DNA of 64,000 nt from Streptomyces sp. CB01201 (GCF_002803085.1 NZ_NNBJ01000015.1:144240-208239); one strand, 5' to 3'; shown: positions 19,977-28,060, counted from the first letter of the stretch. Notes: generated by a model from the sequence alone, not told the origin. A program made the numbers and translations.

Positions 19977-20264
19977 TCAGATACGGCCCCGGCACAGCTC
20001 CAGGAGCGTCATCGCGAGGGCGGTGCCGGGCTTGCCGAGCGCGTCGCTGAAGTGCGTCAGGACCTCCATCTCGCGGTTCAGGTTGACCCGGCGGCCGCCG
20101 GAGGCGATGCGGGACTCCTGGATGACCGCCGAGACGGCCATGCGTTCCTGGACGAGACCGATGATGCGGTCGTCGAGCGCGTCGATGCGCTCGCGCGCTC
20201 CGGTGATCACCGCGGCGGCCTCGTCGGTGCGGGCGCCGGTCTTCTCGGTGACGGAGATGCTCAT
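19977..20264 (-). CDS. chorismate mutase, AroQ type
   Basis: Converts chorismate to prephenate, the branch point to phenylalanine and tyrosine, in the cytoplasm. The 95-aa protein is the all-alpha AroQ fold: ERIDALDDRIIGLVQERM (helix 1 with its active-site Arg), then IQESRIASGGRRVNLNREMEVL carrying the second set of Arg/Lys/Glu contacts. Size is normal for a monofunctional AroQ. The start at 20264 has GAGGAG 6 nt upstream; an upstream in-frame ATG at 20303 lies in the terminator-distal leader and has no site. Upstream on the same strand are a 23-codon ORF and a perfect 19-bp terminator, suggesting attenuation control. Confidence 0.88.
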   Translation of the reverse strand: MSISVTEKTGARTDEAAAVITGARERIDALDDRIIGLVQERMAVSAVIQESRIASGGRRVNLNREMEVLTHFSDALGKPGTALAMTLLELCRGRI

Positions 20265-20313
20265 GGGGGCTCCTCGGGAGGGATGCGCGCCCCGGATCGG
20301 CAAGGACCGGAAA

Positions 20314-20356
20314 CCACTGAGCGCCCCGGGCCTTGTCGGCCCGGGGCGCTCAGTGG
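20314..20356 (-). terminator. 19-bp perfect terminator hairpin (candidate attenuator)
   Basis: Arms 20314-20332 and 20338-20356 are perfectly complementary over 19 bp, with a 5-nt loop. On the minus strand the stem is followed by TTT. It stands between the small leader ORF (stop at 20375) and chorismate mutase (start 20264), so it would stop the chorismate mutase transcript unless opened. Confidence 0.85.
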
Positions 20357-20374
20357 AAGTCGCTTGTCAGTTGC

Positions 20375-20446
20375 TCAAGCAGCACGACCATGGCGCCCGG
20401 CGGGCCGGGTGCCATAGGTAAAGACGAAGGTCTGGTGCTTGCGCAT
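20375..20446 (-). CDS. leader peptide upstream of chorismate mutase (23 aa)
   Basis: ATG-started ORF encoding MRKHQTFVFTYGTRPAGRHG plus three residues. Codons 7, 9 and 11 are TTC (Phe), TTT (Phe) and TAT (Tyr); TTT and TAT are rare in this genome. The next 10 nt after the Tyr codon (20413-20404) pair with 20401-20392, 9 of 10 positions complementary. The second of these segments can instead pair with the 5' arm of the terminator (GGGCGC with GCGCCC). A TACTGT -10 box only 4 nt before the ATG and no Shine-Dalgarno suggest a leaderless transcript. Role as a Phe/Tyr-sensing attenuator leader is inferred. Confidence 0.7.
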   Translation of the reverse strand: MRKHQTFVFTYGTRPAGRHGRAA

Positions 20447-20450
20447 GCCG

Positions 20451-20456
20451 ACAGTA
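20451..20456 (-). promoter_or_regulatory. -10 box for the chorismate mutase leader transcript
   Basis: TACTGT on the minus strand, ending 4 nt before the leader ORF start codon. No clear -35 at standard spacing (TTGGCC lies 21 nt upstream). Confidence 0.4.
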
Positions 20457-20527
20457 TGGACCGACGCCCGGGAAGCGGGCCAATCCGGGTTCGGATGGTG
20501 AGACGAAGCCGGACCCGCGCGCCCCGG

Positions 20528-20533
20528 TAGAAT
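20528..20533 (+). promoter_or_regulatory. -10 box of guaA
   Basis: TAGAAT, a strong HrdB-type -10, 42 nt before the guaA start. It is divergent from the chorismate mutase leader promoter. No good -35 is seen. Confidence 0.5.
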
Positions 20534-20575
20534 CGACAAAACCGACCCCCTCCCACCGCCGGAAGGCCGCCACCC

Positions 20576-22165
20576 GTGCCAGCAGCACCCTCCGCAGCCG
20601 CGCCCGACAGCAACCCGGACGTCGTCCTGGTTGTCGACTTCGGCGCGCAGTACGCCCAGCTCATCGCCCGCCGCGTCCGCGAGGCCCGGGTCTACAGCGA
20701 GATCGTCCCGAGCAGCATGCCGGTGGCCGAGATGCTGGCCAAGAACCCCAAGGCGATCATCCTCTCCGGCGGCCCGTCCTCCGTGTACGCCGAGGGCGCC
20801 CCGCGCCTGGACCGCGCGATCTTCGAGGCCGGGGTGCCGGTCTTCGGCATGTGCTACGGCTTCCAGCTGATGGCGACCACGCTCGGCGGCACGGTCGACG
20901 ACAACGGCGCCCGCGAGTACGGCCGCACCCCGCTGACGGTCTCCCAGCAGGGCTCCACCCTCTTCGAGGGCACCCCGGCCGAGCAGTCGGTGTGGATGTC
21001 GCACGGCGACGCCTGCTCGGCCGCCCCCGAGGGCTTCACGGTCACGGCCTCCACGGACGTCGTCCCCGTCGCCGCCTTCGAGAACGACGAGAAGAAGCTC
21101 TACGGCGTCCAGTACCACCCCGAGGTGCTGCACTCCACGCACGGCCAGCAGATCCTGGAGCACTTCCTCTACCGCGGCGCCGGCATCGAGCCGACGTGGA
21201 CGACGCACAACGTCGTCGAGGAGCAGGTCGCCCTGATCCGCGAGCAGGTCGGCACCAAGCGCGCGATCTGCGGCCTGTCTGGCGGCGTGGACTCCGCGGT
21301 CGCCGCGGCCCTCGTCCAGAAGGCCATCGGCTCCCAGCTGACCTGCGTGTACGTCGACCACGGCCTGATGCGCAAGGGCGAGACCGAGCAGGTCGAGAAG
21401 GACTTCGTGGCCGCCACCGGCGTCCAGCTGAAGGTCGTCGACGCGCAGGAGCGATTCCTCACCGCGCTCGCCGGGGTCTCCGACCCGGAGACCAAGCGGA
21501 AGATCATCGGCCGCGAGTTCATCCGCGTCTTCGAGCAGGCCCAGCTGGAGATCCTCCAGGAGGACGGCCCCGAGGTCGCCTTCCTCGTGCAGGGCACCCT
21601 GTACCCGGACGTCGTCGAGTCCGGCGGCGGCACCGGCACCGCGAACATCAAGTCGCACCACAACGTGGGCGGTCTGCCCGACGACATCGAGTTCGAGCTC
21701 GTCGAGCCGCTGCGCAAGCTGTTCAAGGACGAGGTCCGCATGGTCGGCCAGGAGCTCGGCCTGCCCGACGAGATCGTCCAGCGCCAGCCCTTCCCCGGCC
21801 CCGGCCTCGGCATCCGCATCGTCGGCGAGGTCACCAAGGAGCGTCTGGACCTGCTGCGCGAGGCCGACGCGATCGCCCGCGAGGAGCTGACCGCGGCGGG
21901 CCTGGACCGCGAGATCTGGCAGTGCCCGGTCGTGCTGCTCGCCGACGTGCGCTCGGTGGGCGTGCAGGGCGACGGCCGCACCTACGGCCACCCGATCGTG
22001 CTGCGCCCGGTCTCCTCCGAGGACGCCATGACGGCGGACTGGACGCGGATGCCGTACGACGTGCTCGCGAAGATCTCCACCCGCATCACCAACGAGGTCG
22101 CCGACGTCAACCGCGTCGTCCTCGACGTGACGAGCAAGCCCCCGGGCACCATCGAGTGGGAGTAG
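20576..22165 (+). CDS. guaA: GMP synthase (glutamine-hydrolysing)
   Basis: Last step of GMP synthesis: XMP + ATP + glutamine to GMP, cytoplasmic. The 529-aa protein has the class I amidotransferase domain: nucleophile Cys93 in FGMCYG, His181 and Glu183 in YHPEV. The ATP pyrophosphatase domain has the P-loop LSGGVDSAV starting near Ser235. The C-terminal dimerisation domain ends in the family-typical KPPGTIEWE. The GTG start has GGAAGG 9 nt upstream and a TAGAAT -10 further up. Confidence 0.97.
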   Translation: MPAAPSAAAPDSNPDVVLVVDFGAQYAQLIARRVREARVYSEIVPSSMPVAEMLAKNPKAIILSGGPSSVYAEGAPRLDRAIFEAGVPVFGMCYGFQLMATTLGGTVDDNGAREYGRTPLTVSQQGSTLFEGTPAEQSVWMSHGDACSAAPEGFTVTASTDVVPVAAFENDEKKLYGVQYHPEVLHSTHGQQILEHFLYRGAGIEPTWTTHNVVEEQVALIREQVGTKRAICGLSGGVDSAVAAALVQKAIGSQLTCVYVDHGLMRKGETEQVEKDFVAATGVQLKVVDAQERFLTALAGVSDPETKRKIIGREFIRVFEQAQLEILQEDGPEVAFLVQGTLYPDVVESGGGTGTANIKSHHNVGGLPDDIEFELVEPLRKLFKDEVRMVGQELGLPDEIVQRQPFPGPGLGIRIVGEVTKERLDLLREADAIAREELTAAGLDREIWQCPVVLLADVRSVGVQGDGRTYGHPIVLRPVSSEDAMTADWTRMPYDVLAKISTRITNEVADVNRVVLDVTSKPPGTIEWE

Positions 22166-22317
22166 TTCCCACCGGCTCAGCGAAGGCGACGGCGTCGTCC
22201 CCGTACCGGGGGGCGGCGCCGTCGCCGTTGGCCCGGGTGCGGGCGCCGCCCGCCGCCGTTGTCACCGACGCCCGCACGACTCTGTTCACCTGCGGTAACG
22301 CGAGGTAGCTTCCGGCC

Positions 22318-23106
22318 ATGACTGAGATGCCCGAGCCGATACCCGTGGACCAGCTGCGGTTCGATCTGCCACCCGTGCACGACGACCCCGCCCAGGAGCG
22401 GCAGCACCGCAAGGAGCGGCTCGCGGGCGCGCTGAGACTCTTCGCCCGGTTCGGGTACGAGGAAGGCGTGTCGGGCCATGTCACCGCGCGCGACCCGGAG
22501 TTGGCCGACTGCTACTGGGTGAACCCGTTCGGGGTGCCGTTCGCGCACGTCACCGCGGGCGAGCTGGTCCTGGTCAACGGGGAGGGCCAGGTCGTCCAGG
22601 GCGGTCACCATGTCAACCAGGCCGCGTTCACCGTGCACGCCCAGGTGCACCGGGCCCGCCCGGACGCCGTCGCCGTCGTCCACACCCACTCCACGTACGG
22701 CAGGGCGCTCGCGGCGCTCGGCGACTTCGTCGAGCCGTACACGCAGGAGGCCTGCGCCTTCTTCGAGGACCACGCGGTGTACGACGCCTACACCGGGGTG
22801 ATCGTGGACGCCGAGGAGAGCCGGCGGATCGCCGCGGCGCTCGCCTCGCACAAGGCCGTCGTGCTGCGCAACCACGGGCTGCTCACCGTCGGGGACTCGG
22901 TGGACGCGGCGGCCTGGTGGTTCATCTCGATGGAGCGGTGCGCGAAGGTGCAGCTCGCGGCGCGGGCGGCCGGCAAGCCGGTGCTCATCGACCGGCGGGA
23001 CGCGGTGGCCACCCGTGACCAGCTCGGCAGTGATCTCGTGGCGTGGATCAACTACCAGCCGCTGTGGCGGCAGATCAGTCGCGCGGAGCCCGAACTTCTG
23101 TCGTAG
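22318..23106 (+). CDS. class II aldolase/adducin family protein
   Basis: 262-aa protein of the zinc-dependent class II aldolase fold (fuculose/rhamnulose-phosphate aldolase and adducin head family). It has SGHVTARDP, metal ligands His122 and His124 in VVHTHSTYG, and a further His186 in LRNHGLL. Members cleave sugar phosphates or act as epimerases; substrate is unknown here and no sugar kinase or isomerase gene is adjacent. ATG start, with GAGGTAG upstream. A gap of about 150 bp after guaA has no strong terminator. Confidence 0.85.
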   Translation: MTEMPEPIPVDQLRFDLPPVHDDPAQERQHRKERLAGALRLFARFGYEEGVSGHVTARDPELADCYWVNPFGVPFAHVTAGELVLVNGEGQVVQGGHHVNQAAFTVHAQVHRARPDAVAVVHTHSTYGRALAALGDFVEPYTQEACAFFEDHAVYDAYTGVIVDAEESRRIAAALASHKAVVLRNHGLLTVGDSVDAAAWWFISMERCAKVQLAARAAGKPVLIDRRDAVATRDQLGSDLVAWINYQPLWRQISRAEPELLS

Positions 23107-23227
23107 TACGTCAATTTGATGGTGCGTCAATCACCCTTCGGGCCGGGCAGCGCCGGTCTTGGGGCGGTCTCGGTGCGCGACAATTCCCTGACGGTTCAAG
23201 GGATGTGGCGTAGGGACGGAGTGCCCG

Positions 23228-24472
23228 GTGGCAGTGCAGGAGGCTCGGCAATGCGGAGGTGACTGCGTGCACGGCGCGCGCGACGGGCACCGGCGCGCGG
23301 TGGCGGAGTTCCTCGCCAAGCGGGACGGACTCGCCGCGGGCGAGGGGCTGCCGGCCGTGCTCGCCCACTCCGTCGGGGCGTCGCGCCAGTGGGTGTCCGA
23401 CGAGCTGACCCAGTCCGCGAGAGCGGTCGCCGAACGCGGCCGGGAAGCGGGCCGGGTCTGGCCCGAGCGGGTCTGGTGGGGCACTCTCGGCACGGTCTGG
23501 GGCGGCGTGGTGACGCTCTCGCTGGCCGCGTCGGCGACCGCGATCGGCGCGGGCTGGACGCCCGCCCGCACCGCGGGACTGCTGGCCGCCCTCGCCGTGG
23601 CGGCCCCGGCGACCGCGGCGGCGCATGCGCACCGCGCGCACGGCGGGCTCCTGGCGCCCCTGCTCGGCGAGGACAACCGCCTCTCGACCTCGCGGGCGGT
23701 CGCGGCGGCCTGGGCCCTGTTCGCGGTCTTCGCGACGCTGGTCCTCGCCCTGCGGCTGGCCGCAGCCGCCGATCCCGCCGAGCGCGAGCAGGTCCTGAAA
23801 GGTCTCCAACTGGCCCACTGCAGCGGCCTGTTGGCGGTCCTGTCCGCCACCTCGGTGATCGCGGTGGTGGCCCGCCTGGTGGTGACGTCACGCATTCGGG
23901 GCCGGCGCCTTCAGAAGCTGCGGGCCGACCGGCCGCGCGGCGCCGACCTCGTGACCGACGACGCGGGGCGGGGCAGCTTCGCGGACGCGCAGTACGTCGC
24001 GTCGACCCTGGTCGCCATCCTCTTCGCGGCGGTGCGCCTGGCCCGCCGCCCCGATCAACTCCCCGATCTGCCCTGGGGGTTGGCGGCGCTGGTGCTCGTC
24101 TCCGCCGCGACGTACCTGACCGGGAAGTGCGCGGAGGGTGCCCGGCCCGTCGTGCACTCCGTCGTGCGGGCCCGGGAGGCGGGGGACCTGGACGCGCCCA
24201 TCCGTACCGGGGACGACATCGAGATCCGGGGCGCCGGTTTCGTCCCGCCGGGTGCCGGCACCCCGGACCGGCTCGCCCGCGTGGCGGTGCGCATCGGCGC
24301 GGTCCACGTCCACGTCCCGCTGATCCCGGTGCCGGGCGGCTTCGCGAACCCGGCGGACGGGGTGCTCACGGTGCCGGTGCCGGTGGACGTCGAGCCGGGG
24401 CGGGTGGAGGTCCGGGTGGTGACGGCGGCAGGGGTCGAGACGAACGCGGTGCTCGTGGAGGTCGCGGAGTAG
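23228..24472 (+). CDS. multi-pass membrane protein with C-terminal IPT-like domain
   Basis: Unknown function. The 414-aa protein has a cytoplasmic N-terminus (about 1-80), then some six hydrophobic segments. Examples are WWGTLGTVWGGVVTLSLAAS, AAAWALFAVFATLVLALRLA, and the GLLAVLSATSVIAVVARLVV region. The final 95 residues look like a small beta-sandwich: GDDIEIRGAGFVPPGAGTPD then VPVPVDVEPGRVEVRVVTAA, the rhythm of IPT/TIG domains, which bind sugars or proteins. The GTG start has GGAG upstream. It may form a transcription unit with the DoxX gene, 100 bp downstream. Confidence 0.75.
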   Translation: MAVQEARQCGGDCVHGARDGHRRAVAEFLAKRDGLAAGEGLPAVLAHSVGASRQWVSDELTQSARAVAERGREAGRVWPERVWWGTLGTVWGGVVTLSLAASATAIGAGWTPARTAGLLAALAVAAPATAAAHAHRAHGGLLAPLLGEDNRLSTSRAVAAAWALFAVFATLVLALRLAAAADPAEREQVLKGLQLAHCSGLLAVLSATSVIAVVARLVVTSRIRGRRLQKLRADRPRGADLVTDDAGRGSFADAQYVASTLVAILFAAVRLARRPDQLPDLPWGLAALVLVSAATYLTGKCAEGARPVVHSVVRAREAGDLDAPIRTGDDIEIRGAGFVPPGAGTPDRLARVAVRIGAVHVHVPLIPVPGGFANPADGVLTVPVPVDVEPGRVEVRVVTAAGVETNAVLVEVAE

Positions 24473-24572
24473 GGGCCGATCCCGCCCGGCTGACCGGAGT
24501 GGGATTGAGACAGGCGTTCCCCCCGTCCGTATCGTCTGGTGACAGGCCAATCGGATGGAGGCGGGATCAGCC

Positions 24573-25088
24573 ATGGCACATGGGTACGTGACCAGGGCGG
24601 GGGTGGACGAGGGCGCGGGCGGTCGGCGGGCCACGGCCCGCACCTACGCGCTGCTGCCGCTGCGGATCTTCCTCGGCGTGACGTTCATCTACGCGGGCCT
24701 CGACAAGCTCACGGACAGCGCGTTCTTCCACGCGAGCGGCGCCGGCTCCATCGGGGAGCTGATGCACGGGGTGCGGGACAGTTCCGCGATCCCCGCCCTG
24801 GTGGACCTCGCCCTGAAGAGCCCCTCGGGGTTCGGCTACGCCATCGCGTTCGGCGAGCTGGCCGTCGGGATCGGCACCCTGCTCGGCCTGTTCGGGCGGC
24901 TCGCCGCACTGGGCGGCGCCCTCATCTCGCTCTCCCTGTGGCTCACGGTGAGCTGGCAGACCACCCCGTACTACTACGGCAACGACCTGGCCTACTTGAT
25001 GGCCTGGCTCCCGCTCGTACTGGCCGGGACGCCCCTGCTGTCCGCGGACGCGTTCCTCGCGAGGCGGCGGCGCTTGCGCACCCCGTAG
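24573..25088 (+). CDS. DoxX-family membrane protein
   Basis: 171-aa, four-helix membrane protein of the DoxX family. The opening RIFLGVTFIYAGLDKLTD is diagnostic, followed by GYAIAFGELAVGIGTLLGLF and a third and fourth helix (LISLSLWLTVSW, LMAWLPLVLAG). Family members associate with thiol redox and quinone functions; a precise role is not known. I use the ATG at 24573 because GGAGGC sits about 10 nt upstream; the ATG at 24555 lies inside that region. The last 97 bp overlap a gene on the opposite strand. Confidence 0.85.
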   Translation: MAHGYVTRAGVDEGAGGRRATARTYALLPLRIFLGVTFIYAGLDKLTDSAFFHASGAGSIGELMHGVRDSSAIPALVDLALKSPSGFGYAIAFGELAVGIGTLLGLFGRLAALGGALISLSLWLTVSWQTTPYYYGNDLAYLMAWLPLVLAGTPLLSADAFLARRRRLRTP

Positions 25089-25258
25089 TCGATCCAGCTC
25101 ACCAGCGAGGCGATGCCGAGGCCGCCGCAGACCAGCGGGATCACCACGGGCGAGGGCGTGTTCCAGCGCCCGGCCGCGTCCCCCGCGAACAGGACGGCCA
25201 CGGCACCGAGGGCGAGCCCGGCGACCAGGCGGCCGGGGCGGAACTCATGACGCGGCAC
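24992..25258 (-). CDS. small two-helix membrane protein
   Basis: 88-aa protein starting VPRHEFRPGRLVAGLALG. Two hydrophobic segments (about 11-30 and 38-60) are followed by the basic stop GVRKRRRLARN. No known family recognised. The GTG has a perfect GGAGG 6 nt upstream. The start overlaps the end of the PspC gene by 14 bp, so the two are translationally coupled. Its 3' end overlaps the DoxX gene antisense by 97 bp. It probably works with the PspC protein. Confidence 0.72.
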   Translation of the reverse strand: MPRHEFRPGRLVAGLALGAVAVLFAGDAAGRWNTPSPVVIPLVCGGLGIASLVSWIDYGVRKRRRLARNASADSRGVPASTSGSQAIK

Positions 25259-26537
25259 GGTCCACCTCCGCCTGTCCGACGCCGACCTTGAGGTGCAGTT
25301 CCAGCGTGCCGGCCGGCTCGGCGCCGGCCGGCGGCGCGAGCGTGGCCGTCCGCTTCTCGCCCGGCCGTACCTGGATGTGGTTCCCACCCTCGCCGGGCAA
25401 CTGGATGTCACCGACTCCCATGTCGAAGCTCACCTTCACGGTCACGTCCTTCGGTACGACCACCTTGGCGCGGCCCGCGCCGACCGTCGCCCCGGTCGTC
25501 AGCGTCCGGCCCGGCGGCACGGCGACCCGGCTCAGGTCCAGGGTGGCGACGCCGCTCCCCAGCTCGTAGTCCGGCCGCACCCCGCCGATCGCGGTGGGCG
25601 TCCAGTCCGTCCGCACCCAGTGCGCGTCGATGGTCTTCGGCAGCGCGGCCGAGCCCGCGAGCAGGGCCGCGGTGAGCACCGCGAGGAACACCGTGCCGAA
25701 GCCGGTGCGGCCCAGGAACGAGCTGACGACCAGGCCGAGCGCGAACACCCCGAGCGCCGCGGCGAAGCCGGTCTCCAGGCCGGTGCCGAGCGGCTGGTGG
25801 CCCCAGCGGGCGCCGAGCCCGGCGCCGAAGGCGAGCAGGGCGAGGAAGAAGAGGAGCCCGCCGATGCGTCGCGGCCCCCGGTCGGCGCACGCGGCGGGCC
25901 GCGCGGCCTTGCGCGCCGCCTTGCCCGCCGGCGGGGCGTCCGTGTCCGCCGGGCCCCACAGATAGCCGCCGGCGACCGGCCCGGTGGTGCCGTCCTTGAC
26001 GATCGGGTCCCGCCACCAGGAGGGCGGCGAGGGCGCGGGCGGCGCCTTCGTCTCCGGCGGTGCGTCCGCGACGGCCTGGGCCGCGACCGGATCGAGCGGG
26101 GTGTCGGGCGGGGTGGTCGAGCGGCGCTGCGACCAGACGGCGGCGCCCCCGAGCAGCAGCGCGAGCAGGACCGCGAACGTCAGCACCTCGCCGTTGCGCA
26201 GCATGGTGAGGAAGATTCCGCAGCCCGCGAGCGCCATCAGGACGGCGACCAGGGCCGCGCCCTCGACCCGGCCCGTGAGCAGCCGCCGGGCCTCGTTCTC
26301 GTCCTCGCCCTCCAGCGGCACGATCAGCCAGGCGAATCCGTAGAAGACGAGGCCGAGCCCGCCGGTCACGGAGAGCACGCCGAGCGCGATCCGGAAGATC
26401 ACCGGGTCGATGTCGCAGTACCGGCCGAGGCCGCCGCAGACTCCGCCGATGACCTTGTTCTGGCCGCTGCGGCGCAACTGCGCGGCCTCGGGGGCCGGGT
26501 CGGGTGGCGCCAGGGGCGTCTCGGTCGGCGTGCTCAT
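25245..26537 (-). CDS. PspC-domain envelope protein
   Basis: 430-aa membrane protein. Residues 20-80 are a PspC domain (NKVIGGVCGGLGRYCDIDPV, then a helix ending FAWLIVPLEG). Several further hydrophobic segments and a Pro-rich loop follow. The C-terminal extracytoplasmic part is about 300-430 (GVATLDLSRVAVPPGRTLTT; GAGRAKVVVPKDVTVKVSFD). This tail resembles the beta-helix-like C-domain of LiaF/cell-wall-stress proteins. It is divergent from a histidine kinase with its own PspC domain, so it is likely a partner or target in envelope-stress sensing. The start region is tandemly triplicated (see separate entry). Confidence 0.87.
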   Translation of the reverse strand: MSTPTETPLAPPDPAPEAAQLRRSGQNKVIGGVCGGLGRYCDIDPVIFRIALGVLSVTGGLGLVFYGFAWLIVPLEGEDENEARRLLTGRVEGAALVAVLMALAGCGIFLTMLRNGEVLTFAVLLALLLGGAAVWSQRRSTTPPDTPLDPVAAQAVADAPPETKAPPAPSPPSWWRDPIVKDGTTGPVAGGYLWGPADTDAPPAGKAARKAARPAACADRGPRRIGGLLFFLALLAFGAGLGARWGHQPLGTGLETGFAAALGVFALGLVVSSFLGRTGFGTVFLAVLTAALLAGSAALPKTIDAHWVRTDWTPTAIGGVRPDYELGSGVATLDLSRVAVPPGRTLTTGATVGAGRAKVVVPKDVTVKVSFDMGVGDIQLPGEGGNHIQVRPGEKRTATLAPPAGAEPAGTLELHLKVGVGQAEVDRAAS

Positions 26538-26563
26538 ACGGACACCTCGGCTGGCGTGCTCAT
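26534..26563 (-). CDS. 9-codon mini-ORF 2 overlapping the PspC start
   Basis: ATG to TGA encodes MSTPAEVSV. Its stop overlaps the PspC gene ATG (ATGA). It is the second of three tandem copies of a 26-bp segment; the third copy is the real gene start. GAGGTG within it can serve as Shine-Dalgarno for the next start. Confidence 0.5.
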   Translation of the reverse strand: MSTPAEVSV

Positions 26564-26589
26564 ACGGACACCTGGGTCGGCGTGCTCAT
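26538..26589 (-). repeat. two 26-bp tandem copies of the PspC gene start
   Basis: Units 26564-26589 and 26538-26563 (minus strand) differ at three positions and both match the first 15 nt of the PspC coding sequence (ATGAGCACGCC). 26 is not a multiple of three, so each copy makes its own mini-ORF instead of extending the protein. Confidence 0.85.
26560..26589 (-). CDS. 9-codon mini-ORF 1 upstream of PspC
   Basis: ATG to TGA encodes MSTPTQVSV; its stop overlaps the ATG of mini-ORF 2 (ATGA). No strong Shine-Dalgarno precedes it. Confidence 0.45.
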   Translation of the reverse strand: MSTPTQVSV

Positions 26590-26785
26590 ACCTACATGGT
26601 GACGGGCCCGTACGCCCCACGGCACCCGCCCCGACCCTGGCCTCACCCTGATTTCGACCCCGAGGGGGTGAGCCGGTGCCTCGCGCGGGGGAGGGTGGCT
26701 CCCCCGCGCGAGGGGGGCTGTCCTCAGGGAAGCCTGGGGGCCAACCCTGATGCCCGCGGGTCCGTGCTCGTGTGACGATCGTGGC

Positions 26786-28060
26786 ATGCCAGTCGCCACC
26801 CCCCGCCTGTCGCCGCCCGAGGCCGACGACGCGCCGGTCCGCAAGCTGTACCGCTCCGCCGAGGGGCGGATGCTCGGCGGTGTCGCGCGCGGGCTCGCCG
26901 GACACCTCGGCCTTCCGGTGGTGTGGGTGCGGATCGCCTTCCTCGGGCTGCTCTCCATCAACGGCCTGGGCGCGCTGCTCTACGCGGTGTTCTGGTTCGT
27001 GGTGCCGCTGGGCCTGGGCGGTACGACGGCCGGGCCGCGCTCCGCGTTCGAGGTCAGCGCGGACGGCCGGCGCAGGCTGCGCAAGCCCGACAAGGGGCAG
27101 ATCGTCGCGCTGGTCGCGCTCCTCTTCGGGGCCGCCGTCTTCGCCTCGAAGGTGGACGTCGGCGGCTGGGCCAATCCGTACGTCTTCCCCAGCATCCTCA
27201 TCGGCTTCGGCGTGATCCTGGTCTGGCGCCAGGCCGACAACACCCGCCGGGCCCGCTGGACCGAGGGCGCCCGCCGCAGCCGCTGGCTCCCGGTGGCGCG
27301 GGGTCTCGCCGGGGTCGCCCTGGTCGGCACCGGGCTCACCGGCTTCGTCGTGGTCAACGGCTCGGCCGCACAGCTCGGCAACGTCCTGACGGCGGCGATA
27401 GCCGTGCTCGCCGGTGTCGCCCTGCTCGCCGGGCCCTATCTGGTGCGCATGACGCAGGACCTCTCCGAGGAACGCCTGATGCGCATCCGGGCCCAGGAGC
27501 GGGCCGAAGTCGCCGCCCACGTCCACGACTCGGTGCTGCACACCCTGACCCTGATCCAGCGCAACGCGGAGAACGTCGGAGAGGTGCGGCGCCTGGCCCG
27601 CGCGCAGGAACGGGAGTTGCGTGCCTGGCTGTACAAGCCGGAGGGCACCGGCAAGGAGGAGGAGCCCGAGACGCTCGCCGAGGCCGTGAAGAAGGCGGCG
27701 GCCGAGGTCGAGGACAAGCACGGCGTCCCGCTCGAAGTGGTGGTCGTCGGCGACTGCCCGCTGGACGACGGCCTGACCGCACAGATGCAGGCCGCACGCG
27801 AGGCAATGGTCAACGCGGCCAAGTACGGTGGCGAGGGCGGCGCCGTCCAGGTGTACGCCGAGGTCGAGGGCCGCACGGTCTTCGTCTCCGTGCGGGACCG
27901 CGGCCCCGGATTCGACCTGGACGCGGTTCCCGGCGACCGGATGGGCGTACGAGAATCAATCATCGGCCGGATGCGGCGCAACGGCGGTACGGCCAGGCTG
28001 CGTTCGGTGCCCGGTGGGGGCACGGAGGTCGAGCTGGAGATGGAGAGGGCACAGGGATGA
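26786..28060 (+). CDS. PspC-domain sensor histidine kinase
   Basis: 424-aa kinase. The N-terminal PspC domain is about 15-75 (EGRMLGGVARGLAGHLGLPV, FWFVVPLGLGG). Four or so membrane helices follow, then a short linker and a HisKA_3-type dimerisation helix with His247 in AHVHDSVLHTL. The HATPase domain has AMVNAAKYG, RDRGPGFD and GGGTEVELEM. It should autophosphorylate in response to envelope state and pass phosphate to the LuxR-type regulator encoded next (ATGA overlap). ATG at 26786; an upstream in-frame start at 26750 is less likely. Divergent from the PspC protein gene. Confidence 0.9.
   Translation: MPVATPRLSPPEADDAPVRKLYRSAEGRMLGGVARGLAGHLGLPVVWVRIAFLGLLSINGLGALLYAVFWFVVPLGLGGTTAGPRSAFEVSADGRRRLRKPDKGQIVALVALLFGAAVFASKVDVGGWANPYVFPSILIGFGVILVWRQADNTRRARWTEGARRSRWLPVARGLAGVALVGTGLTGFVVVNGSAAQLGNVLTAAIAVLAGVALLAGPYLVRMTQDLSEERLMRIRAQERAEVAAHVHDSVLHTLTLIQRNAENVGEVRRLARAQERELRAWLYKPEGTGKEEEPETLAEAVKKAAAEVEDKHGVPLEVVVVGDCPLDDGLTAQMQAAREAMVNAAKYGGEGGAVQVYAEVEGRTVFVSVRDRGPGFDLDAVPGDRMGVRESIIGRMRRNGGTARLRSVPGGGTEVELEMERAQG

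Noticed and set aside
19977..20303. Longer chorismate mutase starting at 20303
   Set aside because: No ribosome-binding site; the ATG at 20264 has GAGGAG at good distance and gives the normal AroQ length.
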